Notes under the pieces: model-generated | Database searches by the model: none | Told to the model about the DNA's origin: nothing | What the model saw: only the letters and a program-made list of their open reading frames with translations | In this document: positions 22,481-34,000 of the stretch, piece by piece | How the letters are laid out: each line of letters begins with the position of its first letter | How positions within the stretch are numbered: the stretch's first letter is position 1 | From: Oscarella lobularis | Taxonomy: Eukaryota; Porifera; Homoscleromorpha; Homosclerophorida; Oscarellidae | Assembly (NCBI RefSeq): GCF_947507565.1 | Contig: NC_089175.1 | Coordinates: forward strand, 6,747,733-6,811,732 | Length of the DNA: 64,000 bases | Direction: 5' to 3' | Program-made: the position numbers and the translations under genes

Positions 22481-22955
22481 GGGAATCCTAGCAAGCGTCG
22501 GGGAAATCTCGTACAAGGTGAAAAGAAAGAGGGAGACACGTGGAATCGCGTCGTACAAGTCAGCCCTGTATAGGACTAAGTATCTAGCGTGAGACCCATC
22601 ATGTATCGGTTTTGTAAACGTAGTTGCATGCAGTTTCTATCCGCTTGAAGTGTAACGTCATTGTGCAAAAATATATAGGGAAACCCTAATACTAATCCTA
22701 TGTTGATGTGATGTGACGACTCTATAGAAGGGAGAGAAGCTGCACGCGTAACTCTTGGTGCCACAATAACCAAAAAACAAGACAACAAAAATAAGGAACT
22801 CGTGGCGTTGTGGGTGCGCGCGCTCTACCCCCTCCAAAAAAAATTCTTGCAGCTTCAAAAAGCGAAGTGCATTTGGGGCGTGAAGCCGAGTTTCTCCAAA
22901 TTGGGAAAACACTCGTATTTGATCATGGGCGGTGGCCCGCACATGAGAATCTGCG
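22480..22955. other. unassigned stretch
   Basis: No gene was recognised between the end of the large duplication and the minisatellite. GGAAACCCTAATACTAATCCTA near 22678 is merely simple. Confidence 0.3.
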
Positions 22956-22959
22956 TGGA

Positions 22960-23165
22960 CGTTCGAACGGAGGGTTCGAACGTTCGAAAGTGGAGTTCCA
23001 ACGTTTGAAAGAGGGGTTCGAATGTTCGAACGAGGGTTCGAACGTCCGCAAGAGGGGTTCGAACGTTCGAAAGTGAAAGTGGAGTTCCAACGTTCGAAAG
23101 TGGAGTTCCAACGTTTGAAAGACGGGTTCGAACCCCTTTGGACGTTCGAACCCTTTCGGACGTAA
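22960..23165. repeat. GTTCGAACG minisatellite
   Basis: A unit of about 20-25 bases, of the type GGTTCGAACGTTCGAAAGTGG or GAGTTCCAACGTTCGAAAG, repeats about nine times with changes. Each unit contains the palindrome TTCGAA. It has open frames on both strands (Ser-Asn-x-Arg patterns on minus), but these reflect unit length and are not evidence of a protein. It begins where the PIGQ-like gene loses recognisable sequence. Confidence 0.8.
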
Positions 23166-23300
23166 CAAATTACAGTGAAAATACAAGAGACTGTCCAACC
23201 GACTCTCTTGTAATAAATTGTCATTGAGAAAAGAAGTCAAGACTTCGATTGATAAACAATGACGTTGAATCTTAATTATTATTATCGTAATTTGTCTTAC

Positions 23301-24229
23301 CACTCCATATCGTTATAAGATAGAGAAAGAAGTCCTTGAGAAATCGATTGAGATCTTCATTGAGCTTGAGTCCGTCCGGAGCGTCTTCGAACCACGTGAG
23401 CAACTCCGTTAGATTCCGTATCGTCGTGGCAGCGCCGGTCACGATCCGATTGGCTACAGTCTAAAACGACAGGTGAGATCAAGGCCTATTGAATTATGCT
23501 CAATTTCTACTGAAGCTTTGCTTTGAGACTCTTTGGATCTGAATGATTGATAGCATCCTTATGTGATAAACGCACCAGACCGAGTTTACCTAAGAAAATC
23601 GTTGACTAAGAGAAGATCTATTTCTAAAAATAAGATTTACTTATTAACAATAAACCAGGTAATCCAGACCTAAAAACAATATTACATAATCTCACTCCAT
23701 TTCAACGCGGTGACGTCACTAACCAGCTGGACGATATATTCACTAATAGATTAGCAGGAAATGATAAGAGGAGGAGAAGAAATAGAAAACGAATTCGATA
23801 CGAAAATTCCTCCGGTTGAGAAAACTCTTCTCGAGGAAAAAGCGACGTCACCCTTCTGACGTCATCGTCATCGCCACGAAGGAGATAAAGGCGTTTCGAA
23901 GACGAAGACGGTTTTCTGTTCGCAGGAATGCGAAGAGGAGGCGAGTGACTCGCGTCGAGACGAAGATTCCCTTCCGCACGGCCGACGATCGGTTTCGAAG
24001 AGACGCAACCGATTGGGCGACTGTCGAGAGCTCCGACGTCCCTTTGAGGCTTCGCAACGCGCGTTCCGATGACCAGATAGACGGTTGCTTCGTCGAAGTC
24101 GTGAATCGAGCCGATGAGAACGTCTCCTAGGGCCGAAGTCGACGATCCGACGTCGTCGCGAGTAAACTACGAGATCTCACCTTCCGAAAAAGTCGCCGTA
24201 GAAGGAATTAGAAGAAAGAGGCGCTTCAT
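23301..24229 (-). pseudogene. PIGQ: PIGQ/GPI1-like subunit, 5' part only
   Basis: The last recognisable exon (23301-23460) reads NLTELLTWFEDAPDGLKLNE then DLNRFLKDFFLYLITIW. This matches the strongly conserved PIGQ/GPI1 segment (LLxWLMxxPAGLKLN...LGxFFLYHIxLW). PIGQ is part of the ER enzyme that moves GlcNAc onto phosphatidylinositol, the first step of GPI-anchor synthesis. Exon 1 starts at the ATG at 24227-24229 after an in-frame stop. Exon 2 (24126 to about 23724) ends in a hydrophobic stretch (RFLFLLLLLSFPANLL). A further small exon (WSGLPGLLL, about 23660) is needed to keep phase. Downstream of the donor at 23300 the rest of the membrane domain is not found, and the minisatellite starts 135 bases later. 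I call it truncated. Confidence 0.65.
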
Positions 24230-24299
24230 AGAGGAAGGAAGACCCGAGCACGTGTTCTTCTACGTCACCGAGACGACGTCACCAGAGCGATATATACTG

Positions 24300-24660
24300 T
24301 AGAACGAAAAAATAAAAGTGTATTGCAATACATGTATAAAAACAGAAGAAAAACGCGTGAATTTACTCCGTCAGCTCTCCGAATTCAAATACGCCCATGC
24401 CGGGAACCCATAATTAAAATCACCAAAAAATGTGTTTCTGCTCAGCACTCATAAGGAATCGTGACGTCATAAGGTGATTCGTTGAGTTATTCGAGCTTGA
24501 AGGCGTTAATTTGACTGACCTTACGATCCATGATATATTTGCCTGCACAACTGTTGGTGTACAGCAATGAAGAGAATGATGAAGGGTAAGCTTTAGATCG
24601 AGGAAGCGAACTATTCGCTTTATTCATTACATTTTTGGTACTTCGTAACTTCACTATAGA
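24300..24660 (-). other. possible 3' exons of an unidentified gene
   Basis: On the minus strand two segments look exon-like: YTNSCAGKYIMDRK ending at a GTCAGT donor near 24520, and MGVFEFGELTE followed by a stop near 24366. They are short, and no family is recognised. The kinase relic starts immediately above. Confidence 0.2.
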
Positions 24661-24664
24661 ACGC

Positions 24665-24960
24665 CGATCCACGTCGGCGCTTTGTTGCCAAGCGACGTGT
24701 TTACAGTCTAGGCGTGTCTTTTATTGAAATAGTCACCGAATAGAGGAATGGTCAGCTGATGCCGTTAAGAAATTGTCACCGTTTGCACGTGATTTGCTCA
24801 AGAATGATTTTAGGCGAAGGAGAGAGGCCTAGAAGTGCAGATTTCTTGGCTGTTTTGATAAGAGATGTAGAAGAACTCGCCCAGAACGGGTTTCGGGCGA
24901 TAAAAAGAATGTTCAATGCCGTCACAATATCGTTCTTTCAGATAACTCCGTATATGACAT
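24665..24960 (+). pseudogene. kinase-domain fragment
   Basis: About 300 bases match the 3' end of the Kelch-kinase gene at 33890-34165: CAAGCGACGTGTTTACAGTCTAGGCGTG (VYSLGV), TTGCACGTGATTTGCTC (LHVICS), and AGAGAGGCCTAGAAGTGCAG (ERPRSA). Small deletions break the frame in the first half. The later half is open as HVICSRMILGEGERPRSADF. Confidence 0.85.
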
Positions 24961-25257
24961 GGTACAAATTCGTAGGACCGCTATAGACCGTCGATCCGGC
25001 ATTACGTCATGCGCTTTCATTATAATTCTGTACAAGCTTTTTTTCTGAGCAACATAGGATTCAAACCAATAAACGTCAAGGAAGGAGGTTTGCACGTGAG
25101 AATGACTACTGCAGGACTTCCGTGTAAGGTATAGGGAACCCTTAGGAGAAATCAAGTCAAATCCTGGAAAAGAAACTGACGTCACGCTGTGCATTCAAAT
25201 CGCTGTTCCGTTCAAGAAGGAAATAAGGCTAAGGCGTTTTGGTGAAGCGGCGAGTGA

Positions 25258-25350
25258 GCTATACTAATCGTTTCTATATCCTGGTTTGTACTAGCCAGGT
25301 CAGGTTCCCAGATGAATTACAATTGAGTTAGGAGAACGTGCCATCAGAGG
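25258..25350. repeat. short dispersed repeat
   Basis: The phrases CCAGGTCAGGTTCCCA and AGGAGAACGTGCCATCAG are shared with about 14890-14937 in the same order and spacing. Nothing else is visible. Confidence 0.4.
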
Positions 25351-25459
25351 CTGCTAATTACATCAAAGCAGCCGTATAATTAATTAAGAGATTTTTGACG
25401 GATTTATAACATTTGGGAATGTTAACTAAAATTGAAATTCTTATTTAAATCCATCTTCG

Positions 25460-25870
25460 GGGTTACTTACTTTGCGAATCAGACGAGACCTACGTAAACA
25501 TAGTATTGTTGACATATTTTCCGGAGAGGGGGCCCTTTCGAGGGTACGCGCTCGAGTATCGCGTTTTCGCGTTGAAACCGAAACCGCGATGGTAGGGAGA
25601 AGCAAGAAACAACTCTGGCAACTCTTTCGGGTCCACTCTTTCTGCCAGACTAATATTCTGCTTTGCCGCAGGAGATGACAGGTCCAACGAATGGCTGTCC
25701 GAAGCCATCGTGAGAGCTACTTGACTCGTCGTCGAACGAATTCGTCTAAGAAGACATTCTGAACAACAGCAATTCATTTGACGAGCGCTAAGACTCAAAA
25801 TCACGTCGAACTGCGAATGTCGCTGTAGACTGATACGGGCGTTTCTAAACGGTCCAATGAAAGACAAATG
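25460..25870 (+). repeat. GGGGCCCC-core dispersed repeat, copy 1
   Basis: This unit of about 400 bases recurs across 25-42 kb. It opens with TTACTTACTTTGCGAATCAGACGAG and carries a core like GGGGGCCCTTTCGAGGGTACGC followed by a TCGAGTATCGCGTTTTCGCG motif. It then has AGGAGATGACAGGTCCAACGAA, GTCCGAAGCCATCGTGAGAG and GACGAGCGCTAAGACTCAAAATC. On the minus strand it is open for 126 codons including MASDSHSLDLSS. The other copies do not keep that frame, apart from an MASDG-like start at 41715. Confidence 0.7.
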
Positions 25871-26040
25871 TGATCATCATACTGCCTCCAAATTCTATGC
25901 TGACGTGGAATAGAATTTATAAAACGTAAGTTAATATTTTTTCGCGCCTGAAACGGCTTTTTTCCTAAATTTGACAAAAATTAATTAAGACTACTAACAT
26001 GCGATCATTTTTTTAGTTTTGTAGCAAGTGCATGTAAAAG

Positions 26041-26044
26041 ATGC

Positions 26045-26078
<34 letters not shown>
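26041..26078. repeat. (CAGA)n microsatellite
   Basis: About nine CAGA units occur in a row. This is the inverse of the GTCT core of the Helentron-like elements, but no hairpin or inverted-repeat ends were found around it. Confidence 0.8.
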
Positions 26079-26080
<2 letters not shown>

Positions 26081-26123
26081 AGAGACAAACAATTAATTTC
26101 TAACTGCTCATTTGGAGGATTTT

Positions 26124-28140
26124 TCAGGACGTCGCATGGAGCAGCAGAAAGCCACGAGAACAGCTATAATGCAGAAACAGTGCTAGCGAGTTAATTGATT
26201 GATAGTCAACGAAGACTTCATACCTATGTAGACAAGACCGGCGGAGATAAACCACAAACCAATATATCCAAGAGATTGGGCTAGAACAGTTGGCAAAAAA
26301 GCTCCCACTAGACCCGCAACAGTCTACACATGTCAAACAACAGCGAAATAAAAATTTTTTACCGACTTTACCTGACTACTGAAGACAAGGCCGTAGTTCG
26401 AGGCAAAGTACTTGGGCCCAAAAGCCCTGTTTTACAAATGCGTATATACGGCTGAATTAATTAATTAATTAAGTCAGCACTTGCCTTACTGTGGCAGTAG
26501 GAAAGAGGGAATAGACGCCACCGACACAGAAGATGGTCCACGTGAGAAACATCTCCTTTCCGGCTATTGACGTTGCACTGAAACTCAGGAGCAGAGCAGT
26601 CATTAGAGTCATCATGACCATTGCTGTGAGCTGGATAAAGATAATTTCTTTGGAAATAAAAAACCTCTACTCAGCAGTGTATAGAGTATAATACCCTGAA
26701 AGAGAATTTGTCTGCCAGATAGCTCCATATTATTCGTCCGGAAGCGTTTGAAAGAGAGGCAATTGCCCCCGAAATAGCCAAGAACCGGTCACTCGTTATA
26801 AATCCAAAACCGTATGCCTTGTAGAGAGTTGATATTGCTACGACGCCTTGTCCGGACAAGAGAAACATAATCCATATCAAATAAAAATTCTTTTGACGAA
26901 ACAGCTGCTTCGGTTTGAAATCGACCGAATTCAAGTTGTCGATTTCGAAATCGGTGTCGGCCGTTTCTCCTTCGTTTCCTAAACTTTGAGCGTTGTCCGA
27001 CAAGGCCACCGATGTTAGCTGTCTACTGTCATTGGATTCTTCTAACTCGTCACGAGGATTGACTAAGAAGAAAACGCTTATCACTTGAAGAATGGCATAG
27101 AGAGCTCCGAGGAGAAGAAAGCATTGCTTTGTTCTCTCCAGCACTTTGGGATCCTCAAAATACCTTGAAGTATTTATTAGAAAGTTAAAAAAACGGTGCA
27201 TGGATTTTGTAGATATACTTTTCAAGTGCACCGTCGTCTCCTACCGGTTTGATGCCGTCTGGGTTTATAAAGGCCGTCTGGACCTGATTAAAAATAAATG
27301 CGCCCAGACCAAAACCGGCCACGACACAACCGGCGGCAAAGCCTTTTCGTTCAGGAAGCCACTATATATAAACAAAGAATCAGCGCATGCAGTGACGCGC
27401 TCTCAGCATAATATTGCGCAAGGAGAGAAATCTACTTTATAGCCAACTATAAGCCAACTGCAAATGTTATTCGCAGATGGTCCCACCTACCTCCTCTCCC
27501 CCGCGCGCCACGGCATCACCGCTTTATTAAAGCAAATATTTGCGCGCACTCTTATTTATACCCGAATTGCGCAAGCAATTGGAATGGGATAAACGATGCC
27601 CACACCAACGCCAAACACAAAGCCATATGTAATGAGTAAGAGCCAGAATGACGCTATTGTGAAGTAGCTCAAAGCAACACCCGCACTATAAAAGAATGTC
27701 TGCATGAAACATGTATAGTTCTATCGCATCTACCTCATCATTATTGATCCAAGGAGGGCTGTCAGCCGCGTGCCCAACTTTAGCTCTATCTTTCCACCGA
27801 TATACATTGAGAGGCCCTGGCCCAGAATTGCTAGAGCGAAAATCCACGTAGCAGTCTAAATAACCAAGCGTTCCTTTCAGAAATCAACTCGAAGAGCTCC
27901 GATGTTTCACTTCAGCCGTCGTTGACGTTGGATGGCCGTATTTTCGTATGTAAGATACTACATATGGGCTCATGTTTCCTGCACGCGAAGAAAAGTGAAA
28001 CAGAATATGCGCAGCTTTTGTACTCCTTTCTAACCAAACGTATACAACGTTCCAAGGGTCAAATGTAGCGTTGCACCGGCGAGAATAACGACGACCGGTG
28101 GCCACCGGCTTTTTCTGTCGTACGACGGGCAATTTTTCAT
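26124..28140 (-). CDS. major facilitator superfamily transporter (oxalate/formate or monocarboxylate-like)
   Basis: About ten exons spell a membrane transporter. They are KSRWPPVVVILAGATLHLTL (28110), GNMSPYVVSYIRKYG (27985), a segment with ILGQGLSMYIGGKIELKLG (27840) and IVYPIPIACAIR (27590). Next come WLPERKGFAAGCVVAGFGLG (27355), VNPRDELEES in the central loop (27060), FYLIWIMFLLSGQGVVAIST (26880), ASGRIIWSYLADKFS (26750), AFGPKYFASNYG (26435) and TVAGLVGAFLPTVLAQSLGY (26320). The last exon ends in a stop at 26124-26126. Gly-x-x-x-Gly helices, the W-P-E-R-x-G loop and the N-A-x-G-R motif are typical of MFS proteins of the oxalate:formate and monocarboxylate branch. Start is taken at the ATG at 28138-28140, after which helix 1 soon begins. 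An upstream exon is possible. No lesion was seen. Substrate is unknown. Confidence 0.78.
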
Positions 28141-28299
28141 TCTTTCCGTTAGAGATTCATTCCCATGAAGACCCTTTCTCGACCCCGGATACTTTGCACC
28201 TGGCGAAAAAGGGCCTGGGGACGAAGTCACCCCGAAGGCCAAAGTGTGATCTTCAATAGAATTACGTGGGAGAGACCAACAAGTGCCCGAGTGTAATAA

Positions 28300-28585
28300 C
28301 ACTTGTAAGTACAGGATTCTGAAATCCCTATCGTTGTAGATCTCGCTAGGTCTTCCTCGTTCTTATATCATCTAAATAAGGACGGTGAAAGCTCAAATTT
28401 CATACTTACAAAGGCGGTTCCGCGTGTAATACGGGAATATGTTTCTTACGAGATTCGTTTCTTTTCTTGGAACAGGAAAGTAAAATAGAAAAATAATCTC
28501 TCCTGTAACTTACTGGATTTCTTTTTGACAGACTTTCCGTGCGGCTATCGCCAAGACCTCTTTAGCAACGATATGTTCGAACGAA
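28300..28585. other. unassigned stretch
   Basis: No feature was recognised. It is the presumed promoter region of the transporter. Confidence 0.3.
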
Positions 28586-28589
28586 GAAT

Positions 28590-29070
28590 ATATTCCCTGA
28601 GCCTCGATGCGAGCGTTCGCCAACGAAATCCTTCTCATCGGTGGAAAGAACGACGATTTGCATTATTTTCCTTGTAACGAAATCTGGATTCGCCGCTCAA
28701 GTTAATTCGCCGATCGAAAGGAATATTTTCCCTCCTTGTCATAGAGCGCGATGCGTAGCATCGATGGAATCGTGTTCGTACGCGGGATGGAAGAATTAAG
28801 AGAGGAGGACAGCTTGGTCGGTTTGGAGAGAATGAAGTGCTGTGGCCACGCCCGCCAGTGGGAGGAAACGGTGGCCCACTGGGGGAAGAATGATTGCATT
28901 TGGGGGATTGAGCACAGAAATTCCTCCAGGTCTACTTCAATCTGGAGCGAAGTACAATACTGGAGTGAATAATGATATTTATGAAGGACGAGAAAAAGGT
29001 AGATAATATCCGTGGAAACCTGGAAATATAATTCGAATGTCCTTGTATTGTGTTAGGATATTGCATGGTT
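28590..29070 (+). pseudogene. Kelch-gene fragment
   Basis: Decayed match to the first Kelch exon of the gene at 31029-31615: CTTCTCATCGGTGGAAAGAACG, TTTTCCTTGTAACGAAATCTGGATTCGCCG, ATGCGTAGCATCGATGGAATCGTGTTC, and TCTACTTCAATCTGGAGCGAAGTA. A remnant of exon 2 follows (TTAGGATATTGCATGG). Several deletions destroy the frame. Confidence 0.75.
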
Positions 29071-29119
29071 GGAGCATCGATTTCTGTCCAAAAGAATCTG
29101 CTCGAATTTTCCTTACTAT

Positions 29120-29280
29120 GTGCCGCTTATCAGAAATTGCTTTCGTTTCATTGGCAGCGACAGCGACTTTTCAGACCAAGGCTACTTTTTCTCACATCAG
29201 TGCACCGTAAGTTCTCTCATGCGTTGAGTATCTGAAAATGATTTTGTCTATCGATTAGGATTACTATAGTACTTACGACA
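29120..29280. repeat. dispersed 150-bp repeat, copy 2
   Basis: Near-identical to 14710-14870, in the same orientation. It directly follows the Kelch fragment. Confidence 0.6.
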
Positions 29281-29429
29281 TACCAAGCGACGCACGCAAT
29301 ACTTCTGAAGCATCGCCTTCTACCTAAAGACGTGATCACAGAAACTTGGGCAGTTTCTGACTCAAGTAAACTTAATCAATAATAATGACGTCATTTCTGC
29401 CCGAAGAATAGAGGACCCTTTTTAGACGG

Positions 29430-29590
29430 TACGATGACATCGGAAACGTTGGTCACAGCAGACACCTGCGATCTCGTTGACAAGGCCCGGTACGGAGTCT
29501 ATAGCGAGACTTTACACAAACGCTACGCACACTATTGACACAAGCGTTTTTGAAGTCTCGTCTGCTTGCAATCATTGCAACGAATTATCT
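29430..29590 (+). pseudogene. fragment of the secreted-protein gene
   Basis: The segment matches about 40420-40560, the last exon of the ependymin/LolA-like gene, read on the opposite strand. Shared phrases are GTCACAGCAGACACCTGCGATC, ATTGACACAAGCGTTTTTGAA and TCTGCTTGC. The part between is scrambled, and the frame is lost. Confidence 0.65.
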
Positions 29591-29599
29591 TTCAAGGCT

Positions 29600-30120
29600 G
29601 GCGAGGATGAAAGCTGTACGTCCTGGCCTTCCTTTCTCTGACGTTCAACTCTTTGCAGAGAAAGGAAACAGGCAGATTTGGTTGCAATCATTTATTAGTC
29701 ATGTGTTTGTTTGCTGAGTTCTGATTCGTCGTTTGGAAAAGCTACGTACATGTGCATATACGACATTATCTATATGACACCATGACGTCAGGCAGGCAGT
29801 TAACTTCAATACGAATAAGTCTAACGTTTTTTGACGTCATAGGTACGAAAGTAGAAATATTTGTTTATTCCTAAATTTTTTGCAGGAATTGATCGTTGAT
29901 GACGTCAGGTAACCTAATAATGAGCAAACAGCTACCGTACTCATACATGTATTAGTTAAGTGGTCCAAAAAGGCTTGTGGACGATCTGGATGACATTTAA
30001 TTAATACAGCCCCACCTCACCTCTTTACCCTTCTTCCATGCGCATCCGAAGTCGTTCGTGGTCAATCAACTTTAGTTGTGGAATGCTTCTCGGGTACCTT
30101 ACGTGTCGTTTCGCGCAGCC
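29600..30120. other. unassigned stretch
   Basis: Several TGACGTCA-type palindromes occur (about 29783, 29833, 29898), but these are common throughout the window. No gene was seen. Confidence 0.3.
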
Positions 30121-30129
30121 AAAAGCGAT

Positions 30130-30210
30130 GCTTGTTCGCGTACCCTCGAAAGGGGCCCCTCAACGAAAAATATTCTCAAATTACCTTATTGTAAGCTTCG
30201 TCTGATTTTC
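30130..30210 (-). repeat. GGGGCCCC-core dispersed repeat, copy 2, inverted
   Basis: Reverse-orientation partial copy: GCGTACCCTCGAAAGGGGCCCC, with AAGCTTCGTCTGATT matching the opening part of the other copies. It faces copy 3 about 300 bases away. Confidence 0.7.
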
Positions 30211-30419
30211 ATATGAAAAAAGTAATCATCCCGGAATGGGATACTAATATCTAATCTGTTAAGTTGATTACCGGTACTACAATTTCAATTTTAAGCTGAA
30301 ATTTGCAACAAAGTCACAGAAGAGAGCAACTCCTAAATTATTGAATTAATTAATGATGCGTCAAAACATTCGTGTAGTACATACGTACTAATAATTGAAT
30401 TTTCAATTCGGACTCACAT

Positions 30420-30690
30420 CAAACTTTGTTACTTCGTGCGTCAGACGAGCCATAGGTAAAAAATGAAGATCTGCGATGCTTTCCCGTTGAGAGGCCCCTT
30501 TCGAGGGTATGCGATCGAGAATCGCGTTTGCGCGCGACGTGAAGCAAAACTGAAGATAGCGAGAGGCCATCAACGACTCTTTCCGCCTAAGTAAACTGGT
30601 GTTTCACCGAGGAAGAGAACAAGTTCAACGAATTGGCGTCTCAACCGTTTTCGGCCTCTTTCTCTGCTGTCCACGTTATCCGATGGCATC
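30420..30690 (+). repeat. GGGGCCCC-core dispersed repeat, copy 3
   Basis: The core is GAGAGGCCCCTTTCGAGGGTATGC, followed by GATCGAGAATCGCGTTTGCGC and then GTTCAACGAATTGGCGTC. It ends just before the Kelch-kinase gene and may supply its promoter or 5' leader. Confidence 0.7.
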
Positions 30691-31028
30691 TGACGCTTTA
30701 ATATTAATGGAAGAGCAACGGGATGCCTTCGAAAAGCTTCTGCATCCCGAAAGCGCTGAGGATAGCGAGAAATTGAGATCGCAATATTCATTAGCGTGCG
30801 TGCAGATAGATCGACGTCTGTACTGCAAAGTCTCAGGATCTCGTTTTTCTGCTTTGTGACCTTTAATTTCAATTTGTTGCACTTGAAAATTCATTCGGCG
30901 TCGAGAGAAGAGAGAGAAAAAGGTACAATCGCCTAAGGACCGTGCTTGTTTTTTATACGGGCTTTTCCATTCTTTTGATTAGCCGCTGCTGTACTCATTT
31001 TAGAAAAGAAAGAAGAAAAAGAAAGCAG

Positions 31029-34000
31029 ATGTCCTGTTCGTTTCCTCTCGGAAAAGAAACGACATTCTCACACGAGATTTCACCTGAGCTTCGAACTGAG
31101 CATGAAAGTGCGGTGATCGGCGATGAATTGCATCTTTTCGGTGGAAGAAACGAAGAGAACTCATATTTCTTTCCTCGCAACAAAATCTGGACTTGTGACG
31201 TCCGAGAAGAAAGAAAATGGATCCGCCGTTTCGCCGAAGGAAAGAATATTCCGCCGCCTTGCGTCGGAGCCCAATGCGTAGTCATCAATGGAATCATGTA
31301 TTCCTACGGAGGAATGAAGAAAAACGCAAGTACTCTGAAAACGCTACTTGGGCACCGGAGTTATCTGGAAGAGGTATTCGGTTTGGATCCGAACGAAATG
31401 AAATGGATCCTACTAGAAACGCCCACCGACAGTAAGAAACCATGGCAACGCCGCTCCTGCTGTTTGTGGGCCATTGGAGAGAGAATGATCATGTTTGGAG
31501 GACATAGCGGAAAAATTCCTTCAGATTGTCTCCAATCAGGAGCACGATGCATTCGTTATGTTAATAATGAGATATATGAATTTGTATTTGAAGAGGGAGG
31601 AGAAACAGGTAAATTACATAAATTGAAATCTGAAATATTTTAAGTGATTATGATTAGGATATTGGGTCGATGTTGAACTAAGCGGAGAAAGACCGCAACC
31701 GCGCGCCTGTGCTGCCACGGAAACAATTGATGAACATCGAGGATTACTCCATGGAGGGTGGGATGGCGAAAAATCATTGAATGACGCATATGTGATTGAT
31801 TTAAGAGAAAAGGTGAATCTTAATTAATTAACTATGCTTTTTAAAAAATTCTGAATTGCATTAGAATTGGATTATCATCGATTTCCTTCCAAAACCATCA
31901 GCTCGACATAATCACAGAATTTGTCGACTATCAGAAAGAAGATATGAGGAACAAAGCCGCTTTCTTCTTATAGGCGGTATCATTCCAAGAAAATCTTCGG
32001 ACGAAGCCTACGTTCTCGACTTGGACAACGAAACATCTAAAGCGGTTTGAAAAATGAGTGTTATTAATTAGCATCACATTGTAATTAATTTTCTTTAGAT
32101 TAGTCTAACCACGAAAATACCACTAATTAATGGTCACACTCTCCATTGCGATAAGATGCTGTTTGGATCGGCTAAGATCATCGTGGCAGGGGGAGAATAC
32201 CGGAAAGGCATTTCATCTAATATTCTGATAACGACTACTCTTGGTAATAAATGAATCTTACAATCATACTTTTATATAATTTTTAGGCGACTCACATGTA
32301 TATATGAAAATTGGAACCCGGACTCTTCCTCCGGCGAAATTTATTCCGACAGTGCGTGAAAAGAAATTCGTGAACACAATGAAACCTGAAAAAGAATGGG
32401 ATAAACTGGATAAACTGGCGTACGAATTTCTGCATTGTTGCTTAACAAGAGAAAATCGCTATTGTCTTTAGAATGAAAGAATCGATACTTCAAGATGATA
32501 GGTTAGTTAGATCAGAAATATTAGTATGACGTGACACTATTGCAAATGTAGAACCCAATTCCATCAAGTCATGGAAAGACACAGACGACAGTTTGAAGAC
32601 GAAAGAATCAGCCGGTTAATAAAATAGATCAATTAAATTATTGTCATGCACGTCACAGTTGCATTGGTAGAACACAGTGGGAGGCATTATACCAGTCTTT
32701 GGAAGCAGAGCGAATGCGTTTCAAAGAACAAAAGCAAGAGATGCACAAAAAAACTTTTATCTAGAAGATAAGATTGTTTAGATCAGCCTTAGAAAACCGT
32801 TGCAGTTCTCTTCAGAGAGACATCGAAGACTTAAGGCATAGCGACAGAATTGACTGTTTTAACATGCAATTGCATTTCACTTTCAGAACTGAATCGGCAG
32901 CACTACAACGTGCTTTTGAAGCAGAAAAAGAAGAAATGGGGCAAGTTTCTCAGACTCTTTTAGTTCAATCAGAAGCTCTTCAGGCGGAAATTGCGGAAAT
33001 GGCTCAGTCTCATCAAGCTCAAATGTAAAACCGAGACTATTGTTAATCGAGCAGTAATCAATACGTTATCCTAGGGGAACTCTTCAAGCAACACTTGCAG
33101 AATCGGCAGCCCAACGTCGTGCTCTCGAAGCAGAGAGAGACGAAATAGTTCAAGCTCATCAAACGCAAATGTATAACTGGAAATAAAAATGGTGCAAGTA
33201 GTCAGTGTAATATGATCTCAGGAGAAGTGTTGAAGCCACGCTCACAGAAACGAAGGAAAGCCTCGATCAATTCCTCAACGTGCTCAGCATTCGCGCATCT
33301 GACGTACGCCTTACAAATGAAAAACTCGGTTCCGGAGCATATGGAGGTACAAGGGAATAACCTAGATAAAATACTACATATACCGACATAATCTAGACGT
33401 CATTATTGGTCTTTGGCACAAAATGCCAGTCGCCGTAAAGAGATTCCACGCTCTCATCACAACCCCAAGAACGATTCCGAAGTTCAAAAGCGAAGTTCTA
33501 ACCGCGAGTCGCCTCCATCATCCCAACATCATCCGTGTGTGCGGTGCTGTGATGGAAGACGGAACACCGTTCCAAATCGTCTCCGAATTACTCGAGGGAT
33601 CAGTGAGCGAGGTCATAGATGCAGCTCACTCGTCTCCATGTTATCTTTCGCAATACGAGCAGCTCTCCATCGTCGTGCAAATGACGTCAGCTATTGCCTA
33701 TCTTCACGGACTACACCCTCGTCCCTACGTTCATGCAGACATTCGTCCAACCAATGTCTTGGTGACAAGAGATATGAAAGTCAAAGTCGCTGATTCGGGA
33801 GCCGCCCATTTGGTGGAGAGCTCAATATCAGCCGGGCCCCTCAGTCCCCAATATCTTGCTCCCGAACGAATGCCACCCACGTCGGCGCGCAGCTCGTTGC
33901 CAAGCGACGTTTACAGTCTAGGCGTGACTCTTATTGAAATATTCACCGGGGTCGGGCCTATCCGGGAACAGAGGAATGGTCAGCTAATGCTGTTGAGAAA

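Noticed and set aside
22658-23303. Long minus-strand frames with Ser-Asn-x-Arg repeats
   Set aside because: They come from a minisatellite whose unit length keeps several frames open. No family match and no splice logic.
25490-25867. Minus-strand frame with MASDSHS as a first exon of a gene family
   Set aside because: A similar MASDG start exists at about 41715, but the frame is lost in the other copies of the dispersed repeat and no downstream exon follows.
26041-26085. Third Helentron-like element at the CAGA microsatellite
   Set aside because: No 3' hairpin, CTAGT end or asymmetric inverted repeat was found on either strand.
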